A stretch of DNA of 64,000 nt from Polychytrium aggregatum (taxonomy: Eukaryota > Chytridiomycota > Chytridiomycetes > Polychytriales). The position numbers and the translations under genes were made by a program. Below the pieces are notes generated by a model that did not search any database, was not told where the DNA came from, and saw only the letters and a list, made by a program, of their open reading frames with translations. This document shows, in pieces, positions 21,026 to 32,578 of this stretch. The stretch is from assembly GCF_025602895.1 (NCBI RefSeq), contig NW_026516314.1, positions 87,543 through 151,542 of the forward strand, in the 5' to 3' direction. The first letter of the stretch is position 1. Each line of letters opens with the position of its first letter.

Positions 21026-21430
21026 TGCGCTGAGTGTTGGGCCGGGTGTGCATCGCAGCTTGCTGCTCCCGGTATCGGCACTGATGTGCTGGGCTGTTCC
21101 CCACAATGCTGGACTGCTAGAGCTCAACCGACGTCACCGAATCAGACCCGCTCCCGCTGGCCAACACCCGACTCTATCAAACTTGACGCCAGACCATCGA
21201 CCGACTCCACTGCTTCCTGTCGAGCGATCGAATCCTCCGAGATCGTTCATCGGATATCGGCTGGGATATCCCGACGTTGAGTCGCGTCGAACTGCACCGC
21301 TGTTCCCAGGCCCGGTGCCCAAATCAACTGCATCCAGCTGTTGCATCGAGCAACTGTGTCAGACTCTATCATTTCCCTCTCTTGGAAGCAATATCTTATC
21401 CAGACCGCGACCCCCCGCTAACATATAGCC

Positions 21431-23614
21431 ATGCCCCCCAAGAAGAAAGGAAAGGGTAAAAAGTCCGGCGGTGGCAAGAAGAGGCGGAAGAGCTCAGGCA
21501 TCCGAATGAAAGGAAAGCCGCTCACGGCCGAGCAAGCGTCGACTTTGATGACATATTTGCTGTAAGTTCCCGAGTCGGTATCGACGCCGGGATGCCTTGC
21601 CGGTGGACTTGGGGGGGGGTCGGCAACATCATTCAGGGCTACGACCGAGAAGGACATGCAACTTTACATTATGTTCCTTTCGCTTTTAGAGTCGAGTCTC
21701 GGAAACAGTCGATTGCGCTCTACAAAGAATGGTGTCATGAGGAGTAAGCCCAGCGCACCGTCCTTGCACACCCACAGCGTAGTTGGCTACAATATCGCCG
21801 CCATCATCCCAGCCGTAGTTCGTTTCTGAGCCCGTCAAGTGTGGGATAAAACTCGCCGCACGGAACTTGGCGGAGCTGATCAATTGTTGAGCCTTGTTCT
21901 TGTGCTTGCACTCGACACAGAAAGGAGACAATGCGTCGGCTACGATCGAAGCTCAAGCACATACAACAGGATCAGGTAATCGCTTGAACCCAGATCGAAT
22001 CGATTCTCTGTGTCTCGGCGCACTTGCTAGACTTTGTCCAGAGAGGCTATCCATGTGTTTCCCGCCATGCTCAAGTTCCAGCTGCTTGTGCATATCACTG
22101 ACTGGATAATGAACATCTGGGTGGCGTCTGGCCGCAACAGTACGAAACCATCAAGAGCACCGTCGATGCCACCGAGACGCTGGACAGTCGCATCATCACC
22201 ACCGAGAGCGAGCAGGAGCAGCTTCCCGAGATGTCGATCGACAGGAAGCTCGCCCGGCAGCGCGATGAGATTGAAGGTAAGCCGCGCTACGAAGCAGCCA
22301 ACCAGGGGCTAAATGCTTGACCAGTATGCTGAATCGACAGCATTCATAACTGGCCCGGACAACCCAGAGCTCCAGGCCACCCTGGATCGCCTGGAAGAGG
22401 AAATGAGCAAGATCAAGCTCAACAACGAAGACATGACCCGCTTCCAGAACGAGGGCGGTGCACTGCAGCTGGAAACAGTCCTGTCCCAGCTCAAGGAAGA
22501 CGCCCTCTCTGCCCGTGACCGCCACGAGGCGGAGGTTGAGAGTCTCAAGAAAAAGCATGAGAACAGCTTGATATCCACTGATAAGCGGGCCGAGCGCATC
22601 ATCGAGGACCTCGAGACGGTGGCTAGCAAGGTGAGCGAATGGCACCACATGCATTGCGAAAGCTTGGGTCTGTCTGGGAGTGATGAGCATAAGTAGGTTC
22701 TTTGCTTGGCCCCAGTAAAATGCGGTCGCCAGAGGCGCTGGTCCGAAGCGAGTCGACCATGCCATGCGATGTGCATATCCGGGATACACCAGAGCATGCA
22801 TTGCTGACCACCCTGTCGCTCTTTCTCGGCGTAGCACGTCATGGGAGACATCCCGGACCCAATTGTGACCATGGTGCGCAAGAATCGGCAGCTCAAAGCC
22901 AACTTGATCACCATTCGCCAAGAAGAGATTGAGCTGAAAAGGAAACTCCAGGGCCTCGAACAGGAGAACATGACCCTTGTCGAGCGGAGTATACAGGTCG
23001 ACTGGAACATGCTCTACGGAGACGACGGCAGTCTCGAATTTGGCGTCCCAAGCTCCTCCGAGTGCGACAGTGATCACAGCCCGGAGGAGCTTAGCGACGA
23101 CAATGACGATCAACCCGATGCACAAAGTCTGCCATCGAACCCTGCCCGCTGTAAGCCAACTGCTGAAAACGATGTCGACGAGCCCTCGGTTCACGATCCC
23201 TGCACACACAGTCGCGGGAGCGCCAAGCGAGTCCGCTTTAACCAAGTCCCTGACCCCACCCCGGAGGAGCCTCAGCCCGACCAACGAGAGCCCGCTCGCC
23301 CCACGCATCCGTCTGGGCGAGTTCTGGCTCCGCTTTCGTCCTTTACCTCGTCGACGTTCGCTTTACCGACAGTCCAGAGTCGGACGACCTTACTTCCACT
23401 ACCATCAAACCTCGATCTTGCCATGAAAGAAGTCATCTCGCTTGAGATGGCTCGCCGGAAGAAGCAAACTGAGCAAACAGGGGTCAACGGAATGGCAGTG
23501 CGTCTCGGCAAGCTGGACTTGGAACTTGGCGGTCCGCCGAGATACTACTCCAAGCTTGTCAATACCTATCCATACCCGCCCATGCCGGCGATTTCTCCTG
23601 TCAAGAACAAATGA
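21431..23614 (+). CDS. Coiled-coil protein, possibly ciliary/basal-body
   Basis: Six exons with consistent phases: 21431-21561, 21690-21743, 21921-21975, 22141-22276, 22341-22630 and 22835-23614 (1446 nt, 481 aa). The N-terminus is strongly basic (MPPKKKGKGKKSGGGKKRRK). Exons 3-6 encode long heptad-like helices (KETMRRLRSKLKHIQQDQ, LEEEMSKIKLNNEDMTRF, RHEAEVESLKKKHENSL, LKRKLQGLEQENMTLVERS). An acidic Ser/Asp segment follows, then a proline-rich tail ending RYYSKLVNTYPYPPMP. A basic start plus a long coiled coil resembles BBOF1/CCDC166-type ciliary proteins, which would suit a zoospore-forming fungus. That assignment is inference only. A 370-aa minus frame over exons 4-6 is a shadow. Confidence 0.7.
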
Positions 23615-23816
23615 GTGGCGGCACCGCAGACCGACTGCCCGTATCGTCAACTGCCCATAAGCGTCGTGTCTGACGGTGTATCCTTGGTCACTGGAGTCAC
23701 AAAATCGAAGGGAGCATCCCATTTCAAGTCAGCAGTCAATTTTGTCCTAGATCTTGACCACACTCCTAGCACACAGCGACCATGCATTGGGATTTTGTCC
23801 GAGGAATATGGCGGAG

Positions 23817-23893
23817 GTAATGAACATGGTGGATGTGATGGATGTGATGATCATGGTGGATGTGATGGATTTGACGGAGGAAATGGATGAAAT
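23817..23893 (+). repeat. ATGGTGGATGTG-type simple repeat
   Basis: Degenerate 9-12-bp units (AACATGGTGGATGTGATG and similar) lie between the coiled-coil gene and element C. The plus frame 23754-24050 across it is low complexity and not supported as a gene. Confidence 0.75.
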
Positions 23894-23999
23894 GAACGTA
23901 TTCCAGTCGAGAACATTGCGTTGTCTTGATTTGAACACACTCATTCTTGGGGGGCAGGTCATTCAAGTAGTACCCCCCCCGCCTGGAGAAGGAAAAATG

Positions 24000-24372
24000 C
24001 AGGGACAATACTCGTTTTCGCTCTGGTTTCAGAGGCCTGAACCCCGTTGAACTTCCGTAGGTTCCAACGATCAAACCGTGCGATTGATTTTGTTGGTTTG
24101 GGAAGCATGGTCTTGAATATGCCTGTGGCGACCATCAATTGACATACTGAGATCATGTTGGTGGTTGCGTTGGTGTGGGAGTGGTGCATACATCGGAACA
24201 TCCGAGCACCTCTGTGGTCTCTCGATATCAATATACTCGGGTGGTTCGAGTCGCTTGGTTTCCAGGCACTGTGAGAATACTGTTTGGGCATGGTTGCGAT
24301 GGGCGGTGGGTATTCACGTTCCAGAACAAAAAATAGTCCTGGCCAAAGTAGAGTGTCCCCGTTCCAAAATGG
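24000..24372 (-). mobile_element. Fanzor-derived short element, copy C
   Basis: On the minus strand it starts CCATTTTGGAACGGGGACAC (about 24371) and ends near 24003 with a degenerate TATTGTCCCTGC. The element carries a damaged zinc finger (FSQCLETKRLEPPEYIDIE) and, after a gap and a frame change, NMISVCQLMVATGIFKTM and LPKPTKSIARFDRWN, aligning with the C-terminus of copies A and F. It is head to head with copy D, about 130 bp apart. Confidence 0.7.
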
Positions 24373-24504
24373 GTATGCAAGAAAGCGGAATTGATCGAGT
24401 TTGGGTGACACTCCTATTTCGTCGAGGACAAGCCGTTGCGACAGCACTCAAAGCTGGAACGCACGAGGCAATCAGCTGAAGTTTTCAGAAGCCACTTCAA
24501 CATG

Positions 24505-24730
24505 CCCAAAGTGGAGAGGGCTCCCTGTTCCTGAGCCAGGGTTGTCGTTGTGGCCTGGATCGTGAATACACTCCCATCCATCATGACCAATCAATGTGCC
24601 AAGGAAATGGGAGTCGGAGCGACCGGAGAAGGTCGAGTGTCTTGATATCAAGAATAGTTCGCACGAAGCTATTCAAATGCCGGATGCATACAGCCACACC
24701 CTCACATCGCAACATCCATGCCAGTCAACC
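24505..24730 (+). mobile_element. Fanzor-derived short element, copy D
   Basis: The left part (ATGCCCAAAGTGGAGAGGGC onward) aligns base by base with the start of copy C, including a shared segment GATCGTGAATACAC and CATCATGACCAA, which is also seen in copies A and B. It is followed by EKVECLDI from the zinc-finger region (about 24630). The coding part is badly eroded and the right end is unclear; a weak candidate is GTCCCGAAACAGCAGG at about 24766. Confidence 0.55.
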
Positions 24731-24962
24731 AGGTGCGTTCGAGTTCTGGCTGGGTGACACATGTCCCGAAACAGCAGGTCTGTATGAGGACGGTATCATC
24801 AAACGACACCATGTGGACGGAATCAACAAGCAAGCAGCACATCGCCCCTCAAATACCCCCACTGTCGCCTCTGCTCCGCGTCGTCTCGCCTCTCAGATCG
24901 GCCTCGGTCTGTCTCCCATCTGCGGCCTGTCTCCATCCGCCACGCCGGCTTCAATCGAAACT

Positions 24963-25655
24963 ATGAGAATCATACCTGGTCGAGGAGGACCTCGCTCGCT
25001 TCGACCTGCTCACCATCCTGGTCACAAGTCTATCGAGTCCCTGGAAGGCATACCGAAAGTCCTTCCCTTGGTCACATGGGTTAACCCCAGTAAATCCATT
25101 CGACTGACTTGGCTCCATGGACTGTCAAATGTGCCAATGCTGCTTGAGCTAGACATTCCAACCGATATCGAAGGCATCGTGGATGTTCCCGAGGAGCTCC
25201 CGTCTCTCACCAAGCTCACAATATCCTCGCACATGCCCCACAACATCTTGAACCAACTCCCAACAATGTCAAAGCTCAATCATCTCGTCCTCTCAACTCA
25301 ATTTGTGAGCCTGGCCGATCTGCATGTGAATCAAAGCTCCCTCACAGTCCTCGACTTGCAAGATTGCTGCGAATTGAAGTCGTTGGATGACATTCCCTCG
25401 TATCCCAAGCTCGAGATTCTTTACGTCCCTCGATCGATAAAGAGAGTCAGCGGACTCGTCGACAGGCTTCCCTCTCTCAAGACACTGCACTTGGACTCAA
25501 GTATGAGGCCATCACATCATTCCCTGCTGGTTGACACGTTTGGCCGATATGCTGGCTCTTTCAGACTTCGAAAGGTGATTTCCGGGCTTCCGAAGGGATG
25601 CCGAGTGGTGTTCAGCGATTCGGTCGAGTACACCTTTGGCCGATTCTTGAGGTAG
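24963..25655 (+). CDS. Leucine-rich-repeat protein, possibly 5'-truncated
   Basis: A single open frame with its first well-placed Met at 24963 gives 230 aa and a stop at 25653-25655. At least five irregular LRR units are visible, for example LPSLTKLTISSHMPHNILNQ, LNHLVLSTQFVSLADLHV, LTVLDLQDCCELKSLDD, PKLEILYVPRSIKRVSG and LKTLHLDSS. Such arrays form protein-binding solenoids. No F-box, kinase or transmembrane part is visible. The frame stays open upstream to 24594 and there reads through element D, so the original 5' part may have been displaced by the element. Confidence 0.6.
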   Translation: MRIIPGRGGPRSLRPAHHPGHKSIESLEGIPKVLPLVTWVNPSKSIRLTWLHGLSNVPMLLELDIPTDIEGIVDVPEELPSLTKLTISSHMPHNILNQLPTMSKLNHLVLSTQFVSLADLHVNQSSLTVLDLQDCCELKSLDDIPSYPKLEILYVPRSIKRVSGLVDRLPSLKTLHLDSSMRPSHHSLLVDTFGRYAGSFRLRKVISGLPKGCRVVFSDSVEYTFGRFLR

Positions 25656-26485
25656 CTCGGCATGGAGCTGCTCAATGTCATGTGCTTCTTTCTCCAGGTT
25701 GTGTACTCGATACTCTCCATTCCACTCCGTTTCGGTTTGTTTCTTCTAATTCAAATTTCTATCTCCTACTTCCAATATCTCACTTCATCCGATCAGATTG
25801 TGTGATATTCGTACTGGAGGACGGCTCTGGTGCTGTGGTGTGAGATGATCCTGCTTTGTGGTTGCCGAACCCGAAGCGAGTCCAAATCCCTCATAATCTA
25901 TGACAGTCCACACACCGCACTTGGCCATGGACTCAATCGAGAGCAGACACCAGTTGTCGTGGACATCCTGGGGCACTGCCTTCTCCCGCATTCTCGCTGG
26001 TGGATCTCCGTGAGTGATGATGGTACATTGCAAGGAGCAGTCCACCCAGACCCCAACGAGATAACTGTGGTGTCCTCGATGCACACCCACCCATCGCCAC
26101 CATGATCGAGTATCCGTGGAAGCAGCACATGAGAAATGACAGAGGATCGAAAGCACGCACCACACTCCTGCATTGCACGTCAATGCCAGTCGAGACCATG
26201 CTCCCGAATCCAACGCCACGTCCAACCGATCATTGTGAGGAATTGCTGACGCGATTGTCCTTCTTTGCTCCCAATGAGCTCTTTGTGCTGTCCAATCCGG
26301 GCTGCCATCCAGTATCACGTGGCTATGCGCAGTACAAACAACGCGCTCTCGTGCGCGCTTGTTTCAGAGTCGCGCTCCCAAATCGAGCAGTGCCATTTGC
26401 CTGTGATACAGCCGCTTGCCATGTCGGGTGTCGATAAATCCTGGCCGCTGTTCCATCACCATCGCCCTCCAGGTTTCTTTCCACG
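25656..26485. other. No supported gene
   Basis: Overlapping frames on both strands (25785-26318 minus, 25830-26105 plus) lack domains. I see only the 3' flank of the LRR gene and the 5' flank of the kinase-like gene. Confidence 0.5.
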
Positions 26486-28483
26486 ATGCCCGTGCTCGAA
26501 ACTGCCGCTGCCGTCGCTGCTATCGCTGCACTCGCTCAGCATTCCAGTGGCTCCTTCCAAGGCCTCGCCCAAGTTGCCAAGACCCTCTTCACCGCTGTCC
26601 AGTAGGCGGATGAGAATCAAAAGTCGTGGGAATTCCTGGTCAATCCTTCCTGCGATATTTTGCTCACTCTCTCCCGGTCTCGGACAAATGCGCCTGGGTT
26701 CGCCGAGCAAGCGGACAAGCTCACTACCTTCTTCAACACTATCCGTGACTATTACACCAACGAGGTCCAGTCCCTCCACAAGGTCCTGCGAGTCTTCAAA
26801 TCGGACAAGATCCGCCGCCGAATCGAGCAGTACTGTCGACAACTCGATTGCCTCTGTCAGAATGTCGCCCTGGAACTGACCATCGACAGCAACAATCGTC
26901 TCAATGACGCAGACCTCCGCCGAACCCTGCAACAAGACGAGAACCAGAACAAGACTCAGATCAATGAACTGGCTTCTCTGACGCAGCAGAACCCCGCCAT
27001 GGCTTTGCAGTGGCTCAACATCCCAGTGAATGGGCAGCAAGACCAGCAGCGGCACCAGGGAGCCGCGGCGCTTGAGGAGCTCCGGGATGACAGCTCAACC
27101 AGTGCCGATTGGAAGAACAAGGCCATCATCCCCCTTCTCGAGACGCTGAAAAGAACATCTCCTGCCGCCGAGTCCGCCCAACCTGAAAGCTGGCGCATTT
27201 TCCCAGCCTCCATCATCAACCGCTCCGCTGAACCCATCTTTTCTGGTGGCTTTGGTGATGTTTACACTGCCACGTTGAAAAGCGCCTGCGTTGCCGTGAA
27301 GCAATTCCGACGCAGCTTCCTGGATAATGAGATTGCCGAGTTCCGCAAAGAGATTGGGATCTGGCATCAACTGAGCCACAAGCACATCCTCACACTCTGC
27401 GGCGCCTGCGACACTGCGGAGAAGCCCTTCATTGTCTCCCCATTCATGAAAAACGGCACCCTCAAATCGCACCTGGGTGGGTCCTCCCATCGCTCCCTCA
27501 ACGAGAAGCTTCGCTTGATGAGCGAGGCGGCTTCAGGCATGGCGTATCTCCACAGCAAGAGCATCATCCACGCGAACCTGAAATCCTCCAACGTCCTAAT
27601 TGGACCAAGCTTTGAAGCGCTGATTTGTGACTTTGGCATGTCCCGCATCAAAGAAATCTCGTCATCGTCGACCTCTCGCACACCTGCCACACCCATGGAC
27701 GGAACGCTGATGTACAAGGCCCCGGAGATGTTCCAGGCTACCAATCTGAAGCGTGCCTCCCCTGCCATCGACGTCTACGCCTTTGCCATTCTCTGCTGTG
27801 AGGCACTCAAGAATTGTAGCGCCATATTCTTGGCCACACAGAAAATTGAACGTGATGTCCCCAATGGCACGCGGCCCCGCCGGTTCGATGGAGTGCCTGA
27901 CCCACTGTGGGCACTGATCACCGAATGCTGGGACCAAGATCCAACCAAACGCCCAGCCTTTGAAGTGGTATCCTCTCGGGTGAGCGCCATCAGATATGAA
28001 GCAGCCGCAGGAGATCCGGAAGCGCAGTTCACCATTGGAAAATCGGTTTACTTTGACGCGAAGAGCTACCCCGATGCCTTCGAGTGGTACACCAAAGCCG
28101 CCAATCAAGGGCATGCGCAAGCCCAGTACATCCTCTCCGAATGGTACCACTATGGCTTCTTTGTTACCCAGGACGATGCCAAAGCCGCAGAGTGGTGCAT
28201 CAAGGCCGCGAAGCAGGGACATGCAAAAGCCCAGTACAAAGCCGGCGAGTACTGTGAGTATAGCGTTGGTGTCACCAAAGACGATGCCAAAGCCGCCGAG
28301 TGGTACATCATGGCCGCGGAGCAGAAATATGCAAAAGCTCAGTACAAAGCCGGCGAATGTTACAAAAAAAGCAAAGGTGTTATGAAGAATATCGAGACTG
28401 CTCGATACTGGTACAGAATGGCTGCTGACCAGGGCTATGTGTCCGCCCAGTCCGCACTCGATCAGCTCCCTGACAACCAATGA
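26486..28483 (+). pseudogene. TKL-type pseudokinase with N-terminal helical bundle and C-terminal Sel1 repeats; in-frame TAG at codon 40
   Basis: One reading frame runs from ATG 26486 to 28483 (666 codons including both stops) but is broken by TAG at 26603-26605. Codons 1-39 (MPVLETAAAVAAIAALAQHS...) and about 60-180 form amphipathic helices (NTIRDYYTNEVQSLHKVLRVF, RRIEQYCRQLDCLCQNVALE) like the N-terminal bundles of MLKL-type proteins. The kinase domain (about 245-510) keeps the Gly loop FSGGFGDVY, the VAVK Lys, an alpha-C Glu, DFG (CDFGMSR) and the APE motif (YKAPEMF). The HRD motif reads HAN (SIIHANLKSSNVLI), so the catalytic Asp is absent. C-terminal Sel1-like repeats follow (AFEWYTKAANQGHAQAQY, AAEWCIKAAKQGHAKAQY, AAEWYIMAAEQKYAKAQY, ARYWYRMAADQGYVSAQ). 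I find no convincing intron around the TAG, so this is a nonsense mutation, an assembly error or an unrecognised splice. Confidence 0.75.
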
Positions 28484-29052
28484 TCCCGCAATTTCCTCCC
28501 ATCCGATCGACTTTTGGTGCTTTCACAATGACGATTACATTCTCGGATTATTTTATGCTACTCACACCCACGGGCACAACGAGACTAGTGCCTTTTGTTT
28601 ATGTAGCTCATCCTTGTGTTTCAGTTTGAAACCATCGGTGCCTGATCGGTGTCTGGTCGGCGCATGATTGGCGCTCGCAGTTCGGGATCTCAGGGTTGTT
28701 TGGAAAGCAGAACGACAGATAAGAAGATCGATTTCTTTCGTCTTTTGACTGGACAATTGTCTCGATATGGCGGGTGATGTGGCTGCACTCGAGGTGCATA
28801 GCTCCGAAGATGTATTCCTTATGCCTCGGAACACTTCCGTAGCTTCCGAGTGAGGGTAATGGCAACGCGTGATGCTCTTGGGCAACAAATGTGTGGTTCT
28901 AGGTCCATAAGGCCTGTAATTTTCCGGGAGGCTGTGATTGAATCGCTAGTGTCGGAGGGTTCATTCCCATGCGCTCTCGCCTCCAAACCTCAAGTCGGGC
29001 TTCCTTCCTCCCGTCGCATCCATCGAGTGGGCTGTCTGTGCCTCAAACGGCG
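28484..29052. other. Intergenic, no supported gene
   Basis: This is the 3' flank of the kinase-like gene and the promoter side of the second GPCR. Only short, domain-free frames are present. Confidence 0.5.
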
Positions 29053-32000
29053 ATGAGTGCTCCCGCGACCCACATGCCCTTCCGCCCTGTGCTCGTGCTG
29101 TGGTCCATCTCACTCATCTTGGGGATCGCGGGTAGGCGACTTTCTTTGCTCCTCCGAGATGCCATCAATGATCGCCCCTGATACTGATCCCACCGTCCGG
29201 CCTCAGGCGCATGGGAGCAGATTGACCCCGCGCTCGTTGGGGTCGGGGCCACCTTTCCAGCGTCGCTATACTCGACGCTTGCCCAAGTATACTCTGAGTA
29301 CGACAGCGTGTGGAGCTACACATTCACCGGTACGAGCTCTGGTGCAGGCCGAACCGCCCTCATCTCGGGTGCACCCAACTTGACTTGGGCCGCCTCGGAC
29401 ACCATTCCGCCAAACACTTCGTTCATTGGCCCTGGAGGCACCCTTGGACAGCTGGTTCCCATTCCATCAGTTATCGGGTGAGTCCTGAGCTTCCGGGCGT
29501 AGCCAGGGATGCAGTCAGTGACGGGCCAGGGATGCAGCCCGAGGTGGAGTCAGAGATGCAGTCCGACGGAGCCGACGCGCATTGGTCTCATTTTTTCCTT
29601 CCTTTCCCTCGGTTACAGTGGCATTGCCGTGGTCTACCACCTCAACATAACCAACCTTGTTCTTACTCGGCAGAATGTTGCCGACATCTTCACGGGAAAA
29701 ATCGCTGCCTGGAACGACTCGCGGCTCGTCCAGAATAACCCTGCGCTGGCGAGTATCAGCGCGCCGATCCAGACAATCGTGCGGAGCGGCTCGTCTGGAA
29801 CGACTTCCAACTTCCTCTGCGCCCTGGGGTCATTCGATCCAACCCTCAACCTCCCCTCCATGCCTACTTATCCCCTTTCCTCATGGGGATCGGCCAGCCA
29901 GCCTTTCTTTGGAACCACAAACACCATGGTCTCCAATACCATCCAAGTGAGCCCGTACACGATCGGATACGTGGACTATTCCGATGCATCCAGCACGCTG
30001 GCGTCGCTAGGATCTAGCCAGAGCATGTACTCGATTGCTCGCATTGTGAATCGGAACGGAGATGTCGTTATGCCTTCAATTGGGGCATTTCAGGTAAAGA
30101 TCCTGCTGCTCATGCTCTCCAGCCCAAGCTCCAATGATGATCCCGGCCAGCCCCGATCCCAATCGAGTGCATGACTGTTGACGAGCCTGTTGCTCCATCA
30201 GACCGCCCTTTCAATACCGCCGGCCCAGAATCTGTCGTCGGTGCCGCACTTCTCGGACGACGTTGCAAGCATTGTGCAATCGCTCTATATCGACTCGAGC
30301 GTTCCGGGAGCATACCCGCTGTTGGCGCCAACATATGTGTTTCTGCGCCAGGATTCGGATATTTATGGCGTCGCCGAGCCAAAGATTCGAGCGACGCTTC
30401 GGTTCATATTCTGGATGATATTCGGAGGTACTGAGCTGGTAAGCAGGGCAGTGTTGCGGCCGTGGTGCCGTTCGCCAGGCTCTGCAACACGGATCAGTGT
30501 CCGTGACGATCCACACCCTGTTCCACGCACTTGATACACCATGCAGCTCAGTAACGCACTCGTCGACAGCTGCCCTCGCCACGACCGACGGCCTCGCCCT
30601 CCACCGAAGCCATCTTCACGCAAAATCAGTTTGTTCACTTCCAAGACCGCACCCTGCTGGCTTTTGCTTACGACGCCCTCAAACTCGTTACCCATGGTGG
30701 GGTCGCTCTCTTTGATCCCCGCTCGCCCTGCAACCCAGCCTTTGATGCAAATGGCAGCTACGTCAGCGCCAACTCGTGCAAGCACGGGTACTGTGTCGTT
30801 GACGGGCCCTTCCAGGATGCCTCAGTCGCTCAGTGTATCTGCGACGTGGGCTTCTACAACAACGAGCACACTGACTGCTCCGAGCCCGCCGAGCCCTTCA
30901 TGGTGCTCTTCTCGGGGTATCATGCATTCAACTGCGGAGTCATCGCCCTGCTTTTGGCCGCGGGGCTATGTAACAGCGCCATACTAGTCCTCCTGATTGT
31001 GTGGAAGGACAAGCCCGACATCCGAGCCATTTCGCCAAACTGCTGCTACATCATCGTGGTTGGATGCCGTAAGAATCGAATCGATGGCTGATTTGATGTC
31101 CTTCGCACCGAGCAGGAACGCGTCTAAAGAGCACATCCGTTGACATAGTGTGTTGCCGGGTCCCTGGAATATCATGATTTCCCATCGAGCTGACAAGGCC
31201 TGTGCACTTCCGTCAAGTCCTTGGTCAGGTCGGCGCACTCTTCTATTCAGCCGAGCCGAGCAGCATGGTATGCACAGCCCGCATCTTCTTCCCCGTTGCT
31301 TCTTTCTCCTCCGTCTTCAGGCAAGTCCAAAGGCAGTCATAGTCCTTGCATTGCGGCCGGATTGAGCCACTGGGAACCCCCAGATGCTCGAGTCGATCCA
31401 GGGCCACTGCTCCGCTGCTGACACTGCCTCTGATCATCGCACTGCTCCCGCCACTCAGCATGCTGCTAATGAAGTCTCTGCGCATATACATGATATTCGA
31501 GAACAAGCGAATGCGTATCTTCAAGACCCCCGACTGGAAACTCATGCTTGGGACAGCGTTCGTCGTTGCTATCGAGTTGGTCATCTGCACCTTCTGGGTT
31601 GTCTTTGAGCAGCCAAAGGTTCAGGTGGAAGGCAGTCTCTATATTTTGACTTGCAGCACTCCTTCGGGATCGACGAATGTACCCGAGGTGCTCCTCTACG
31701 TGCTCAACGGAGGCATTATGGCAGGATGCGTCTTTGCGGCCTACCTCACCAAGAATGCCCATCGGCGCTTCCAGGAATCCAAGGCCATTGGGCTCTGCAG
31801 CTATCTGGTGCTCATCACCCTTCTATTGTGTTTGCCCATCGCCTATGCGCTCACAAACGATCCCGAGTCCTATGCGCTCTATGCTATCGGGCGAGCTACT
31901 CTGTCGTGCGTGGTGATTGTGGTCTCGTTGCTGGTGCCGCTGGTGCTCTTCAGCGGTCGCCTCATCCGCACCCTCTTCAACCAGCAGAGCGAGCTCGAGC

Positions 32001-32578
32001 CTCGCTCCCAGGTCAGTTCTCCGAAAGCAACCAGCGAATCTGACCAGGCGAGTCAGGGCATGGCTGCCACAAACCTCTTTGCCTTTGGCTACGACTGCAG
32101 TCTCCGAGGCTTCAAGTTCGGTGGTGCCTGGGTGTCATCCACGGTGCTGGTCTTCACGAGTCTAGATCTGATCGAGTTCCGGGAGCCGAGGATTGATGGA
32201 TGCGTCCAAGCCAGCTTCCGCTTCTCGTCTTGCCAATGCAGACCCTGCGAGACGACCAAGGATCCTGATTCAGAGCAGGGGGCGACGAGGAGCATCTGGC
32301 TTCGACACAACAAGACTCTCTTCACACTCGAGTTTGTCTCCAAGAGAAGTGCAGAGCTGTTCCTCGAGAATTATGCCAGTGCCAGATCCCGACCAAGCGT
32401 CGTTTTGGGCCGACTGCAGCACGATTCAATGATGGCGTCGGACGATGTGGCGGACATGGCCACACACAAGCCCGAGGAGACGATCCTGGCGAGATTCAGA
32501 ACCGACAACCGGCCCATGCCGGGAGCCAGCCCCACGTCCGGTCTAGCCGGCATCATCGGTTCGGCCCTTGACTCCTAA
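29053..32578 (+). CDS. Class C G-protein coupled receptor with PstS-like phosphate-binding ectodomain
   Basis: Exons 29053-29131 (signal peptide, PVLVLWSISLILGIAG), 29207-29477, 29619-30093, 30202-30438, 30570-31068 and 31218-31267 join in phase. They are followed by exon(s) from about 31340 to 32578. The ectodomain begins IDPALVGVGATFPASLYSTL and has FTGTSSGAGRTALISG and IAVVYHLNITNLVLTRQNVADIFTGKIAAWND, the hallmark layout of PstS-type phosphate-binding proteins (GAGATFPxPLY, SxGSGxG, LxxxxxxxIFxGxxxxW). A Cys-rich linker (CKHGYCVVDGPF, CICDVGFYNN) leads to the helices: CGVIALLLAAGLCNSAILVLL, LLGQVGALFYSAEPSSM, LPLIIALLPPLSMLLMKSLRIYMIFENKR and others. The tail (about 32090-32400) forms a PH-like domain with TRSIWLRHNKTLFTLEF. 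The acceptor before 31346 is unresolved. Ligand unknown; phosphate is a possibility. Confidence 0.85.

Noticed and set aside
22196-23308. 370-aa minus-strand open frame
   Set aside because: It is antisense to exons 4-6 of the coiled-coil gene, whose plus frame has consistent splice phases and coding character.
23747-24074. His-rich frames near 23.8 kb
   Set aside because: Produced by the ATGGTGGATGTG simple repeat; no conserved sequence around it.
23959-24447. A stand-alone 162-aa gene on the minus strand
   Set aside because: Its recognisable part is the degraded C-terminus of a Fanzor-derived element (copy C).
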